Positions 8,294 through 18,148 are shown, counted from the first letter of the stretch. The stretch is DNA of 64,000 nucleotides from Bog-473 sp963755495 (GCA_963755495.1 CAVWJS010000004.1:186001-250000); one strand, 5' to 3'. Numbers and translations: made by a program. Notes: generated by a model not told the origin, from the letters alone.

Positions 8294-9394
8294 ATGAAAC
8301 AACGCCGGCTGTCCGCCGTGGTCCTCGCCGCAGGGGAAGGCACCCGCATGCGCTCCGAGCGCCCGAAACCGCTGCATCTCCTATGTGGCCGGCCCATGAT
8401 CCTGCACGTGCTCGACGCGATGGCCGAGGTGGATGTCACCCGGGTGGTCGTCGTGGTCGGCCACCGGGCGGAGTGGGTCACCAAGACACTGGTGCAGCAC
8501 GCGCCGACGACCATGCAGATCGAGTTTGTCGAGCAAGAGACGCAGTCGGGTACGGGCGACGCCCTGGCGGTGGGACTCACCGGCCTCCCTGACGACGACG
8601 ACGAGGAAGAAGACGTCGTGGTGCTGCCGGGTGACACCCCGCTGTTGCGCCCCGAGACGCTGGCGGCGATGGTGCGGTATCACCGCGGCGTTGATGCGGG
8701 CGCGACGCTCCTCACGGCTGAGGTGGCGGACCCGCGTGGCTATGGACGCGTGGTGCACGGCAAGGACGACGTGGTGTGCCGGGTGGTCGAGGAAGCCGAC
8801 GCCACCGACGAGGAGCGATCCATCACCGAGGTGAACACGTCGATCTACTGCTTTCGCCGGAGCATTCTGGCGCCCGCTCTCCGCCGGCTGTCCCCGGCCA
8901 ACGCGCAGGGCGAGTACTACCTGACCGACGCGGTGAGCGTGCTCTTCAGCGCGGGGTACCGCGTGCAGTCTTTGGTCCTGCCCGATCCGATGGAGGCCGC
9001 CGGCGTCAACGACCGGGCGCAGCTGGCGGTAGCAGAAGCAGAGTTACGCGATCGGATCAACGAGCGCTGGATGCGTCGCGGGGTGACCATGTGGGACCCC
9101 GAACGCACGTATGTCGACGCGGAAGTGAGGCTGGCGACCGACGTATCGCTACTCCCGGGGGTGATCCTGCGGGGTCGGTGTGTGATCGGTGAGGGAAGCG
9201 AAATAGGGCCGAACTGCATTCTGACGGACACCGCCGTCGGCCGGCGTGCCACGGTTTCAGAGAGCAGCTGTGACCGGGCCGTCATCGGCCACGGCGCCGA
9301 AGTCGGCCCATTTTGCGTGGTGCGGCCCGGGGCCGAGGTGCCTGACGGGGCCGTTGTCGCGCCGTACACGGTGATCGAGGCCCTCGAGGCGTAA
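8294..9394 (+). CDS. glmU: GlmU-type UDP-GlcNAc pyrophosphorylase lacking the acetyltransferase half
   Basis: The N-terminal nucleotidyltransferase domain is complete: VVLAAGEGTRMRSERPKPLH with the GXGTRM signature, the uridine-binding EQETQSGTGDA, PGDTPLL, GYGRVV, EVNTSIYCF and NAQGEYYLTDAV. This domain makes UDP-GlcNAc from UTP and GlcNAc-1-phosphate for peptidoglycan. After it come only a few hexapeptide turns (VGPFCVVRPGAEVPDGAVVAPY) and the protein stops at 366 residues. Full GlmU proteins have about 450-490 and carry the acetyltransferase catalytic His/Tyr/Lys beyond this point, so that activity should be missing here. Position directly before prs is classic for glmU. No downstream frame continues the left-handed helix, so this is not a simple frameshift. 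Confidence 0.85.
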   Translation: MKQRRLSAVVLAAGEGTRMRSERPKPLHLLCGRPMILHVLDAMAEVDVTRVVVVVGHRAEWVTKTLVQHAPTTMQIEFVEQETQSGTGDALAVGLTGLPDDDDEEEDVVVLPGDTPLLRPETLAAMVRYHRGVDAGATLLTAEVADPRGYGRVVHGKDDVVCRVVEEADATDEERSITEVNTSIYCFRRSILAPALRRLSPANAQGEYYLTDAVSVLFSAGYRVQSLVLPDPMEAAGVNDRAQLAVAEAELRDRINERWMRRGVTMWDPERTYVDAEVRLATDVSLLPGVILRGRCVIGEGSEIGPNCILTDTAVGRRATVSESSCDRAVIGHGAEVGPFCVVRPGAEVPDGAVVAPYTVIEALEA

Positions 9395-9439
9395 GCCGCT
9401 CCGAGACGGCGCCGCTCTGGACGCAGTAGCGTTGGAGGG

Positions 9440-10411
9440 GTGGAGCTCATCCCGCATCGCCGGCTCGAGCTGATTTCGGGCCGTTCTCACCCGAAATTGG
9501 CGCAGGACATCGCCCGGCACCTCGGGGTGGAGCTGGGTGAGGCCAACCTGCGCGAATTCGCCAACGGCGAGATCCATTGCAAATACGACATCTCCATCCG
9601 GGGTTGCGACGTCTTCATCATCCAGACCCACAGTGGCCCCGTCAACGACTCGCTCATGGAACACCTCATCATGATCGACGCCGCCAAGCGCGCCTCGGCC
9701 AAGCGGATCACGGCCGTCTGCCCCTACTACGGCTACTCCCGGCAGGACCGCAAGACCACCGGACGCGAGCCGATCACCGCCAAGCTGGTGGCCGACATGC
9801 TCACCGTTGCCGGGGCCGACCGTGTGATCAGCGTCGATCTCCATTCGGGTCAGATCCAAGGGTTCTTCAATACACCGTTCGACCATCTCGTGGCGTTCCC
9901 GGTGCTGGAGGCCTACATGAAGGAGCGCCTCGGTGGGGACGTGGTCGTGGTCGCTCCCGACGCGGGGCGGGTGAAGGTGGCGGAGCGCTACAGCCAGCAT
10001 CTCGGCGTAGACCTGGCCCTCGTCCACAAGACACGTCCGCGCGGGTCGCACAACGAGGTGAAGGCACGCCACGTCGTCGGTGACGTCCAAGGCCGGCACT
10101 GCGTCCTGATCGACGACATGATCGACACCGCCGGCACCATCTGCGCCGCGGCCGAGCTCCTGGCTGAAGCCGGGGCGGCAGAAATCTCCGTCATGGCCAC
10201 CCATGCCCTGCTCTCCGATCCGGCGGTGGATCGCCTCAAGGCAGCTCCTATCTCGCGGGTCGTGGTGACCGACACCCTCCCGGTGGCCGACGATCGCTAC
10301 TTCGACAAGCTCGAGGTCCTCTCGGTGGCCAAAATCATCGCCGACGCCATCGACGCCGTCTTCGAGGACACCTCGGTATCCGAGCTCTTCGGCGGGGATA
10401 ACCTGGTCTAG
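9440..10411 (+). CDS. prs: Ribose-phosphate pyrophosphokinase (PRPP synthetase)
   Basis: A 323-residue class I PRPP synthetase, which transfers pyrophosphate from ATP to ribose-5-phosphate for purine, pyrimidine, His, Trp and NAD synthesis. Visible motifs are the ATP-binding YYGYSRQDRKTTGREPI, the metal-binding VDLHSGQIQGFF, the flexible-loop Lys/Arg region VHKTRPRGSHNEV, and the PRPP loop IDDMIDTAGTIC. Starts at a GTG 46 bases after glmU with a GGAGGGG ribosome-binding site, and is followed by rplY, a conserved arrangement. Confidence 0.96.
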   Translation: MELIPHRRLELISGRSHPKLAQDIARHLGVELGEANLREFANGEIHCKYDISIRGCDVFIIQTHSGPVNDSLMEHLIMIDAAKRASAKRITAVCPYYGYSRQDRKTTGREPITAKLVADMLTVAGADRVISVDLHSGQIQGFFNTPFDHLVAFPVLEAYMKERLGGDVVVVAPDAGRVKVAERYSQHLGVDLALVHKTRPRGSHNEVKARHVVGDVQGRHCVLIDDMIDTAGTICAAAELLAEAGAAEISVMATHALLSDPAVDRLKAAPISRVVVTDTLPVADDRYFDKLEVLSVAKIIADAIDAVFEDTSVSELFGGDNLV

Positions 10412-10558
10412 GGGAAACCTGGACTAATCCGCCGGAGGTGCTCTGTCAGGCCCCGTTGGTCATGGACCCGAATTGGCGGCTACGCTGGTGGGCCGTTCGC
10501 CGGAGGCCCTCTCGCTTTCCGTGCGCCACCGTTCTGCACCATTTTGAGGAGATCCGTT

Positions 10559-11203
10559 ATGGCCGATGTCACCCTTGCCGCCGAAGTAGGGCGCACCCTT
10601 GGCTCGCGCGCCACGCGGCGCCTGCGCCGTGAGGGGAAGATCCCAGGCGTGATCTACGGGCACGGGACCGACCCGGTCTCGGTGGCCGTCCCCGCACGCG
10701 AGCTCCGCATCGCCCTCAACGGCGAGGCCGGAGCGAACCAGTTGCTCTCACTCGTGACCGAGAGCACGACCTACCTCGCCTTGGCCCGTGAGATGCAGCG
10801 ACACCCGGTCGCACAGACGGTGACACATGTCGACTTCCAGATCGTGCGACGCGACGAGGTCATCGCGGCCGACGTGCCGGTCATCCTCGTCGGCGAAGCG
10901 CTCGAGGTGCAACACGGTGACGGCCTGGTCGACCAGCAGATGTTCACCCTTGCGATCAAGGCCCGGCCCGCAGATATCCCCACCTCCTTGGAGGTCGACA
11001 TCAGCGAGCTGACCATCGGCGCCCAGCTACGCATCTCCGACCTCACCCTGCCTGCCGGCGTCAGCACTGACGTTGATCCCGAGACCGCGATTGCCATCGG
11101 GCAGCCACCTCGGGTCGTCACGCTCGAAGCCGAGGGGGAAGAGGGCGAGGAAGGTGCAGCAGCGGTGGCTCCGGCTGCCGATGCGCCAAGCGACGAAGGC
11201 TGA
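10559..11203 (+). CDS. rplY: 50S ribosomal protein L25, long (Ctc) form
   Basis: A 214-residue L25 of the general-stress Ctc type, which binds 5S rRNA. The N-terminal L25 barrel is seen in LGSRATRRLRREGKIPGVIYG; the C-terminal TL5-type domain follows (VDFQIVRRDEVIAADVPV, LEVDISELTIGAQLRISD). The tail is acidic and Ala-rich (EGEEGEEGAAAV), usual in actinobacteria. The start ATG at 10559 has TGAGGAG ten bases upstream; the ATG five codons earlier lacks such a site. Followed by pth, a near-universal neighbour in Gram-positive bacteria. Confidence 0.95.
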   Translation: MADVTLAAEVGRTLGSRATRRLRREGKIPGVIYGHGTDPVSVAVPARELRIALNGEAGANQLLSLVTESTTYLALAREMQRHPVAQTVTHVDFQIVRRDEVIAADVPVILVGEALEVQHGDGLVDQQMFTLAIKARPADIPTSLEVDISELTIGAQLRISDLTLPAGVSTDVDPETAIAIGQPPRVVTLEAEGEEGEEGAAAVAPAADAPSDEG

Positions 11204-11260
11204 GCCCTGCGCGGTCTTTTCCCGCTCGCGGAGCGACGGGGCACTGCGGCCGACCTGCTG

Positions 11261-11824
11261 GTGGTCGGGCTAGGGAATCCAGGACGAGCATTCGAGGGGA
11301 CGCTCCACAACGTGGGGGCCGAGGCGGTCGAGCTTGTGGCCAGCCGGGCCGGCGCCAGCTTGCGCGCCGAAAAGGGTGTCCAGGCGAAGGTGGCTCTGAT
11401 TTCCCTGGGGGAAAAGAAGGTGGCGCTCGCCATCCCGACCACCTATATGAACGAGTCGGGATTGGCCGTGCGTGGTCTGACCAAGCGGTACGGGATCGAG
11501 GACCCCACCTCCATCGTGGTCGTGCAGGACGAGCTCGACCTTCCGCCGGGCACGGTGCGGGTGAAGGCGGGAGGCGGCTTGGCCGGCCACAACGGGCTGC
11601 GATCGCTGCAGGCGCACCTCCACACCACCGACTTTGTGCGGGTGCGGATCGGTGTCGGCAAACCCCCTAGTGCAGCGCAAGGCGCCGCTCACGTGCTCAA
11701 TCGACCTCCCAAGGGAGTGCGCGCGCTTCTGGCGACCGCGGTGGCCGTGGCGGCAGAGGCGGTGGAGCGCATCGCCAGCGACGGTGTCGATGCCGCCATG
11801 CAATGGTGCCATTCGCTTCCCTGA
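11261..11824 (+). CDS. pth: Peptidyl-tRNA hydrolase
   Basis: Pth recycles tRNA by cleaving peptidyl-tRNA released from ribosomes. At 187 residues it is of family size. Motifs: VVGLGNPGRAFEGTLHNVG with Asn and catalytic His, PTTYMNESG, VVQDELDLPPGTVRVKAGGGLAGHNGLRS, and RVRIGVGKP. The GTG at 11261 is the first usable start after the rplY stop and leaves only one residue before VVGLGNPG, so an upstream non-standard start (for example CTG 11255) cannot be excluded. Downstream, 117 bases separate it from mfd. Confidence 0.94.
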   Translation: MVGLGNPGRAFEGTLHNVGAEAVELVASRAGASLRAEKGVQAKVALISLGEKKVALAIPTTYMNESGLAVRGLTKRYGIEDPTSIVVVQDELDLPPGTVRVKAGGGLAGHNGLRSLQAHLHTTDFVRVRIGVGKPPSAAQGAAHVLNRPPKGVRALLATAVAVAAEAVERIASDGVDAAMQWCHSLP

Positions 11825-11941
11825 CCACTCGATCTCCTGGAGAGCTCGGTGGGCTGAAGAGCTCGGTGGAGCCACCGGTAGTGTGGTCCGGGTGACCGGC
11901 AGCGACTCGTTTTCTGGCCCGCGCCAGGAATTCGTCCTCCT

Positions 11942-14900
11942 TTGAGCGGCTCGCGCCCTGGCGCGCTCGGCGCCGTCTCCTCGCTCCTGCGTTCTGACCC
12001 CGTACTGCCCGCTCTTCTCGGCTCGGCTGACGCCACCATTGCCGTCGCCCTGTCGGCGCAGGCCATCCTCGTCGCCGCGCTGGCGCACTTCACCGAGAGG
12101 GCGCCAATCATCGTGGTCACGGCCACCGGCGTCGATGCGGATCGGGTGGCGGATGACCTGGCCTGCCTTCTGCCCTCTTCCGACGAAGAAGGTGCGCCCG
12201 ATGCCGCGGTTGTGGGGGCGGTCACGGGAACGGTGGCCGTGCTGCCGGCCTGGGAGACACTCCCCTTCGAGCGGGTGAGCCCTGAAGTCGAGACGATGGG
12301 TCGCCGTCTCGCGCTGCTCTGGGGACTGCGGCATCGCGTCGGGGACCCCTTATTCGTGCCACCGCGGGTGATCGTGGCGCCGATCCGCGCCCTGCTCCAG
12401 CGGCTCGGGCCGACGCCGCTGGAGGCGCCGACCACGGTGCGCCCCGGCCAGCAGCTCTCGGCGGAAGAGCTTCTCTTTCGTTTGGTGGCCGCCGGCTATC
12501 GGCGAGAGCACCAGGTCGAGCACCGCGGGGAGATTGCCGTGCGCGGTGGCATCATCGACGTATTCCCCTCCACGGCGGACGTGCCGGTGCGTATCGACCT
12601 CTGGGGTGATGAGGTTGACCGGCTGACGGCCTTCTCCATCAACGATCAGCGTTCGCAGACCGACCTGGACGCCGCGGTGTTCTTCGGGTGTCGAGAGCTG
12701 CTGCCGACGGCCGACGTCAGGTCTGCCGCCACATCGTTGGTCCAGAGCCAGCCGTGGGGCGCCGGGCAATGGGAGCGGCTGGCTGACGGCGAGAGCTTCG
12801 ATGGCATGGAGTCGTGGCTGCCCTATGTCCACCCGCAGGAAGACCTGCTGCCGGACCTCCTTCCTCTCGGCGCGCAAGTGGTGCTCCTCGAGCCTCGACG
12901 GATCCGTGACCGTGCCGTGCAGCTACTCGACGAGGAAGCGGCCCTGGCCGAGACGCTGGCCCTGACCTGGGGCGTGGCGGACGAAACGCAAGGGGCGTTT
13001 CCCCGACTCCACCTGCCCTACGAGCGGCTGCTGGCGAACAGCAAGGCCGGAGTACTCGCCCTCCCGACCGCTCCAGATGGCCCGGGGACGCCCGCGTTGA
13101 CGGTACGGGGATTCAGTGCGGTGGCGGGAGACCCGACGGTGTTGGCGGCGCAGGTGTCGCAACTGGTGGGGGACGGCTACGCCGTCACCCTGTGTGCGGC
13201 CACCTCCGCTGGGGCGTCGCGGTTGGCCACGGTGCTGCGCGAAGAGGGCGTCCACGTGCCAGTCGTCGAGGAGCGCAGCGCGGCGCCAGGCGCCTTCGTG
13301 GTGACCGCTCCCTTGTCGAGCGGCTTCATCCTGCCCGATTGTCGCGTGGCGGTGATGTCCGAAGCCGACATCACCGGCCGGCGGCTGCCGCACCGACGGG
13401 CGCGCCCACGTGCCCGCGCCACCGACGGCTTCTTCGACGACCTCGCCGTCGGGAGCTTCGTCGTTCACCGCCAGCACGGGGTGGCCCGCTTCGAAGGGGT
13501 CACGTCCCGGACGATGGGCGGGACCACTCGTGACTATTTGATATTGCAGTACCGCGGTAGCGACCGTCTCTATCTCCCTGTCGATCAGATCGAGGCGATC
13601 ACCGCCTACAGCGGGGGGGAGACACCCACGCTCTCCAAAATGGGTGGGGCCGACTGGCAGCGCACCCGGGCCAAGGCGCGGGCCGCTGCCGGTGAAGTGG
13701 CAGAAGAGCTGGTCGAGCTCTACCGCCGCCGTCTGGCGGTAGAGGGTCATGCCTTTGGCGCCGACACGCCATGGCAGGTCGAGATGGAGGGTTCCTTTGG
13801 ATTCGTCGAGACCGAAGACCAGCTGAAAGCCATCGCCGACGTCAAAGCGGACATGGAAGAGCCCCGGCCGATGGACCGCCTCATCTGTGGGGACGTGGGC
13901 TTCGGCAAGACCGAGGTATCGGTGCGGGCCGTCTTCAAGGCGGTGCAGGATGGGATGCAGGCAGCCGTGCTGGCTCCGACGACTCTGCTGGCCAGCCAGC
14001 ACGCACAGACGTTCGCCGATCGCTACGCGCCCTATCCGCTTCGCGTGGAGCTCCTGAGCCGATTCTTGTCGCCGGCACAGCAGAAGAAGGTGGTCGAAGG
14101 GCTGGCCGACGGCAGCATCGATGTCGTGATCGGCACGCATCGGCTGCTGGGCCAGGACGTGGTCTTCAAGCGGCTCGGCCTTCTCGTCGTGGACGAGGAG
14201 CAGCGTTTCGGCGTCACCCACAAGGAGGCCGTGAAGAGGCTGGCCGAAGGTGTCGACGTGCTGACCCTCACGGCCAGCCCCATCCCGCGCACACTCGAGA
14301 TGGCGCTGACCGGGATACGTGACCTCTCAATGGTCAACACGCCCCCCGCCGATCGACGGCCGATCCTCACCTATGTCGGTGAGCACGACCCCGCCGCCAT
14401 CAGCGAGGCGCTCCGACGCGAGCTTCTGCGTGAGGGGCAGGCCTTTTACGTGCACAACCGGGTGTCCGACATCGACGCCGTGGCGCGGCAGGTGCACAGC
14501 CTGGTGCCGGAGGCCCGTGTGGCGGTCGCGCATGGGCAGATGGACGAGGGCAGTCTCGAGACCGTGGTCCTCGACTTCTGGGAACGGCGTTACGACGTGC
14601 TGGTGTGCACGACCATCATCGAGTCCGGCATCGATATGCCTTCGGTCAATACCCTGATCGTCGACCGGGCCGACCTGTTGGGCCTGGGTCAGCTGCACCA
14701 GATCAGGGGCCGCGTCGGCCGCGGCGGCCAGCGTGCCTATGCCTATCTCTTTCACCCGGCAGATCGAGTGCTCAGCGAGCAGGCGTACGAGCGGCTGCGC
14801 ACCATCGGCGAGCACACCGAGCTCGGGTCGGGATTCAAGATCGCCATGCGTGACCTGGAGATTCGCGGGTCGGGCAACCTGCTCGGGGCCGACCAATCAG

Positions 14901-15469
14901 GGCACATCGCCGCCGTCGGCTACGACCTGTATGTCCAGCTGGTGGCCGAGGCGGTGGCCGAGGCCCGGGGCGAAGCGCGCCCCACGCCGCCCACAGTGGC
15001 GCTCGACGTCCCGGGAGATGCGCATCTTCCCAAGGACTACGTCGCGGCCGAAGACGCCAGGCTCGAGGCCTATCGGCGCTTGGCCTCGGTGTCCTCGGAC
15101 GCTGACGTCGAAGACATAGGAGCCGAATGGGCAGACCGCTACGGCCCTTTGCCCGGCCCGGCCGTCGGGCTCTTGGCCCTGGCCCGCTTGCGGGTGGCGG
15201 CCATGGCACGAGGTATTCGCGAGGTGACCATGAGCAGCGTGCGCCCCGGAGGCTCGACGCATCCCGTCGCACGCGTGCTGCCGGTGCACCTGGCCGCCAG
15301 CGCGGAAGTCCGATTGCGACGCCTTGTTCCAGGAGCGGTCTACCGAGAGGATCCGGGTCAGCTCCTCATCCCGATGCGCCCCGGAGAACTTCCCTCCGAC
15401 GTGCTACGTCAGCTTCTCGAGGACCTCGTACCTCCGCATGACGCCGAGTCTCCTCCGGACAGCTTGTAA
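11942..15469 (+). CDS. mfd: Transcription-repair coupling factor Mfd
   Basis: A 1175-residue SF2 translocase that removes stalled RNA polymerase from DNA and recruits UvrA. N-terminal UvrB-like domains (PAWETLPFERVSPE, GGIIDVFPSTADVPVRIDLWGDEVDR) precede the polymerase-interaction domain (VHRQHGVARFEGVTSR, YRGSDRLYLPVDQ). The motor has Walker A GDVGFGKTEV, DEEQRFGV as the DEXQ box, LTASPIPRTLEMAL, TIIESGIDMP, and QIRGRVGRGGQRAYAYL. The TRCF domain closes the protein. Starts at a TTG; no better start exists nearby. Length and motifs are complete, with no frameshift over 3.5 kb. Confidence 0.96.
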   Translation: MSGSRPGALGAVSSLLRSDPVLPALLGSADATIAVALSAQAILVAALAHFTERAPIIVVTATGVDADRVADDLACLLPSSDEEGAPDAAVVGAVTGTVAVLPAWETLPFERVSPEVETMGRRLALLWGLRHRVGDPLFVPPRVIVAPIRALLQRLGPTPLEAPTTVRPGQQLSAEELLFRLVAAGYRREHQVEHRGEIAVRGGIIDVFPSTADVPVRIDLWGDEVDRLTAFSINDQRSQTDLDAAVFFGCRELLPTADVRSAATSLVQSQPWGAGQWERLADGESFDGMESWLPYVHPQEDLLPDLLPLGAQVVLLEPRRIRDRAVQLLDEEAALAETLALTWGVADETQGAFPRLHLPYERLLANSKAGVLALPTAPDGPGTPALTVRGFSAVAGDPTVLAAQVSQLVGDGYAVTLCAATSAGASRLATVLREEGVHVPVVEERSAAPGAFVVTAPLSSGFILPDCRVAVMSEADITGRRLPHRRARPRARATDGFFDDLAVGSFVVHRQHGVARFEGVTSRTMGGTTRDYLILQYRGSDRLYLPVDQIEAITAYSGGETPTLSKMGGADWQRTRAKARAAAGEVAEELVELYRRRLAVEGHAFGADTPWQVEMEGSFGFVETEDQLKAIADVKADMEEPRPMDRLICGDVGFGKTEVSVRAVFKAVQDGMQAAVLAPTTLLASQHAQTFADRYAPYPLRVELLSRFLSPAQQKKVVEGLADGSIDVVIGTHRLLGQDVVFKRLGLLVVDEEQRFGVTHKEAVKRLAEGVDVLTLTASPIPRTLEMALTGIRDLSMVNTPPADRRPILTYVGEHDPAAISEALRRELLREGQAFYVHNRVSDIDAVARQVHSLVPEARVAVAHGQMDEGSLETVVLDFWERRYDVLVCTTIIESGIDMPSVNTLIVDRADLLGLGQLHQIRGRVGRGGQRAYAYLFHPADRVLSEQAYERLRTIGEHTELGSGFKIAMRDLEIRGSGNLLGADQSGHIAAVGYDLYVQLVAEAVAEARGEARPTPPTVALDVPGDAHLPKDYVAAEDARLEAYRRLASVSSDADVEDIGAEWADRYGPLPGPAVGLLALARLRVAAMARGIREVTMSSVRPGGSTHPVARVLPVHLAASAEVRLRRLVPGAVYREDPGQLLIPMRPGELPSDVLRQLLEDLVPPHDAESPPDSL

Positions 15470-15481
15470 CATCCGCGGCGC

Positions 15482-16627
15482 GTGAAGCGACTCATCGTTC
15501 TTCTCATCGTTCTGGCCGGCGGCCTCGCGGCAGCGGCGTTCTCCGTGCCGTCGAATGCGGCCACAGTCAATGGCGCGTCCATCAGCCAAAATACGGTGAA
15601 CTCCGACCTCACGGCGATTGCGCACAGCTCCGACTACCAATGCTTTCTCAATGCCGAAGAACTGGTAGGCACCCAGGGGGCGAGCGGTCTGCCGCCCATC
15701 GACGGGGTCGGACAGCCCACCGGAAGTGACGCCCACCCCGCCGTGACCGCGTCGTTTGCTTCCAACTATGTCGACACGCTGATCGGGCACGAGCTCGTGC
15801 TCGAGTTGGCAGCGCAAGAACATTTGCGCGTTGATGCGGTCGATGTGACATCGGCCCATACGCAACTGCTGGGCCAGATGACGGCGATCCTTCAGGATGT
15901 TGCCGGATCCCAATACGCGTGTGGCGCGGGAACCACGGCCCTCACCGCGGCTGATGTCCTGGGCACCATGCCGGCTTCGTTCGTCAAGCGGACCGTGCAG
16001 TTTGACGCGACCGTCAACGTGTTCGAGGACCACCAGGCCGGAGTCGGTTCCAGTCCGGCGGAGCTCGAGAACTACTTCAACGCGCATGCATCCTCCTTCG
16101 ATACCGCATGCTTCACCGTGGCCGAGTACACCAGCCAGAGCGCGGCGCAGACAGCGGCGGCCCAGGTGACGGCGGGCACGCCCTTTGCCCAGGTGGCGAC
16201 ACAGGCGACCGGCGGTGGGCCGCAGGGCTGCGACATCCTCTATGGGATTGCCTCTTCGCTCCCCGCAGGATCGAACCTCGAGAGCTTGCCGGTCGGTGCC
16301 GTCTCGAGCCCCATAGCGGTCAGCACCAGTGACTACCTGCTGGTCCAGATCACCTCGCGGACGTCCACTTCGTTCGCGAAGGCCGAGTCTGAAGTCCGGG
16401 CCGCAGTCGAGAGCGCTGGGTCGGACAAGGCGCGCACGGTGATCAACGCGGCCGAGAAGAAGGCGAAGATTTCGGTGGACAGGCGCTACGGCAAATGGAC
16501 GCCGGCCAAGGCCCAGATCAAACCCCCGGTCTCTCCGCTGGTGGTCGACGTGCTGAACGCGGCGGTCAACAGCCCCGGGACGACGACGGCCACAAGCGGC
16601 ACGGCGTCAACGGGACAGACCCCCTAG
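15482..16627 (+). CDS. Exported SurA/PpiC-type foldase-like protein
   Basis: A 381-residue protein starting at a GTG twelve bases after mfd. A signal segment (RLIVLLIVLAGGLAAAAF) is followed by VNGASISQNTVNSDL, the N-terminal helix hook of SurA/PrsA-type chaperones. A weakly conserved parvulin-like rotamase region occupies about residues 195-300 (ELENYFNAHA, FTVAEYTSQ, LPVGAVSSPIAVSTSDYLLVQI). The C-terminal tail is Thr/Ser-rich. Extracytoplasmic folding of secreted proteins is the likely role. The position between mfd and mazG is typical of actinobacteria. No lipobox Cys is visible, so it may stay anchored by an uncleaved signal or be released. Confidence 0.78.
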   Translation: MKRLIVLLIVLAGGLAAAAFSVPSNAATVNGASISQNTVNSDLTAIAHSSDYQCFLNAEELVGTQGASGLPPIDGVGQPTGSDAHPAVTASFASNYVDTLIGHELVLELAAQEHLRVDAVDVTSAHTQLLGQMTAILQDVAGSQYACGAGTTALTAADVLGTMPASFVKRTVQFDATVNVFEDHQAGVGSSPAELENYFNAHASSFDTACFTVAEYTSQSAAQTAAAQVTAGTPFAQVATQATGGGPQGCDILYGIASSLPAGSNLESLPVGAVSSPIAVSTSDYLLVQITSRTSTSFAKAESEVRAAVESAGSDKARTVINAAEKKAKISVDRRYGKWTPAKAQIKPPVSPLVVDVLNAAVNSPGTTTATSGTASTGQTP

Positions 16628-16630
16628 TCG

Positions 16631-18100
16631 GTGGGACGTCCCCGTCCCCACATCACCGTGGTGGGTCTGGGGCCGGCGGGGCCTGCCTACCTGACCAGCG
16701 AGGTGCGGGATCTCATCGCGGGCGCCCGGCAGGCGTTCCTCCGCACGACGCGCCATCCCGCGGTCAAGGGCCTCTCGGGGTTGGTGGCACTTGACCACCT
16801 GTATGAGTCTTCTTCGACATTTGCCCAGGTCTACGGCACAATTGTAGAAGAGCTGGTGGCGGCGGCAACTGCGTGCGCCCCCGAGACGATCATCTACGCG
16901 GTACCGGGCTCGCCCCTGATCGCTGAGCGCACCGTAGAGCTGTTGCGCCAAGACCCGCGGGTGGACGTCACCATCGTTCCCGGCCTGTCATTTCTCGACC
17001 TGGCGTGGGAGCGACTCGCCCTCGACCCTCTCGCCGCTGGCGTTCGACTGGTGGATGCCGAACAGTTCGTGCGACAGGTTGCCAATGGCCGGGGGCCCAT
17101 TCTGGTCGCCCAGTGCTGGTCGCAGAGGTTGCTCTCCGACATCAAGCTGTCATCTCTCTATGACGGCGAGGGCCCGGAGCCCGAGGTGGTGCTCTTACAT
17201 CATCTCGGGTTGGACGACGAACAGGTGGTCAGCGTCGGATGGTGGGAACTCGACCGTGTCCTGGAGCCCGATCACCTCACCGCCCTCTACATCCCCGAGA
17301 TCTCCGCCCCGGCGGATTTGGAACACGAGATGGCCCGCCTGGCGGTTCTGGTGGGGACCTTGCGCGTGGAATGTCCCTGGGACAGGGCACAGACGCACGC
17401 CTCCCTCATGCCCCACTTGCTCGAGGAGTCCTACGAGGTCCTCGACGCCTTGCGGGCACTTACGGTCGCACCCGCGGTGACGGTGGATCAGGTTGCGCAC
17501 AGTGAACATCTGCAAGAGGAGCTGGGAGATCTCCTCTTTCAGATCGTCTTCCACGCCAGGCTGGCTGAAGAGGAGGGCCTGTTCACTCTGGCCGAGGTGG
17601 CGCGCGGCGTGCACGAAAAGCTGGTCCACCGACACCCTCACGTTTTCGGCGACGTCGATGTGGCAAGCGCCCAGCAGGTGGTGGCCAACTGGGAGGAGAT
17701 CAAGAAGGAAGAGAAAGGTCGCGCCAGCGTGACCGAGGGCATCCCGACGGACCTCCCGGCGCTGTTGTTGTCCACCAAATTGCAACGCAAGGCACTTTCC
17801 GTCGGCCTACACAGGTTCGACACCTCTGCGACGGTGGATCTGGCCGCGCAGCTCACTGAGCTCATCCGCATCGAAGCAGATCCGAAGCTCGGCACCGCCG
17901 AGGCAACGCTGTCTTCGACCAGCGACGAGAACGAGCAACGAGTCGGCACCCTCCTCTTCGGCGTAGCCAATCTGGCGCGCCGACTCGGTGTCGACCCCGA
18001 ACTCGCACTCCGCTGGCGCGCGCTGGCCTGGCGCGACGAGGTGGTGACGCATGAAACGGCGCCCCCTGCCCTCCCCATGCCCGACGCGCCCACCAACTAG
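16631..18100 (+). CDS. mazG: MazG nucleotide pyrophosphohydrolase with N-terminal tetrapyrrole-methylase-like domain
   Basis: A 489-residue YabN-like two-part protein. The first about 215 residues form a tetrapyrrole (corrin/porphyrin) methylase-like fold: ITVVGLGPAGPAYLT, IIYAVPGSPLIAERT, VPGLSFLDLAWE. The rest holds a complete MazG core (CPWDRAQTHASLMPHLLEESYEVLDA, LQEELGDLLFQIVFHARLAEE, HRHPHVFGD, ANWEEIKKEEK) and a second more degenerate MazG repeat ending near MPDAPTN. MazG hydrolyses NTPs and aberrant nucleotides. It starts four bases after the foldase stop, suggesting one transcript, and precedes eno. Confidence 0.93.
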   Translation: MGRPRPHITVVGLGPAGPAYLTSEVRDLIAGARQAFLRTTRHPAVKGLSGLVALDHLYESSSTFAQVYGTIVEELVAAATACAPETIIYAVPGSPLIAERTVELLRQDPRVDVTIVPGLSFLDLAWERLALDPLAAGVRLVDAEQFVRQVANGRGPILVAQCWSQRLLSDIKLSSLYDGEGPEPEVVLLHHLGLDDEQVVSVGWWELDRVLEPDHLTALYIPEISAPADLEHEMARLAVLVGTLRVECPWDRAQTHASLMPHLLEESYEVLDALRALTVAPAVTVDQVAHSEHLQEELGDLLFQIVFHARLAEEEGLFTLAEVARGVHEKLVHRHPHVFGDVDVASAQQVVANWEEIKKEEKGRASVTEGIPTDLPALLLSTKLQRKALSVGLHRFDTSATVDLAAQLTELIRIEADPKLGTAEATLSSTSDENEQRVGTLLFGVANLARRLGVDPELALRWRALAWRDEVVTHETAPPALPMPDAPTN

Positions 18101-18148
18101 TCTTGTGACCCGGTGTCCCACCAGGGTCGACACCGAGGGAGTGACGTA

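Noticed and set aside
12923..14221. 432-codon minus-strand frame inside mfd
   Set aside because: Shadow frame opposite conserved helicase motifs, with His/Gly/Arg-rich composition.
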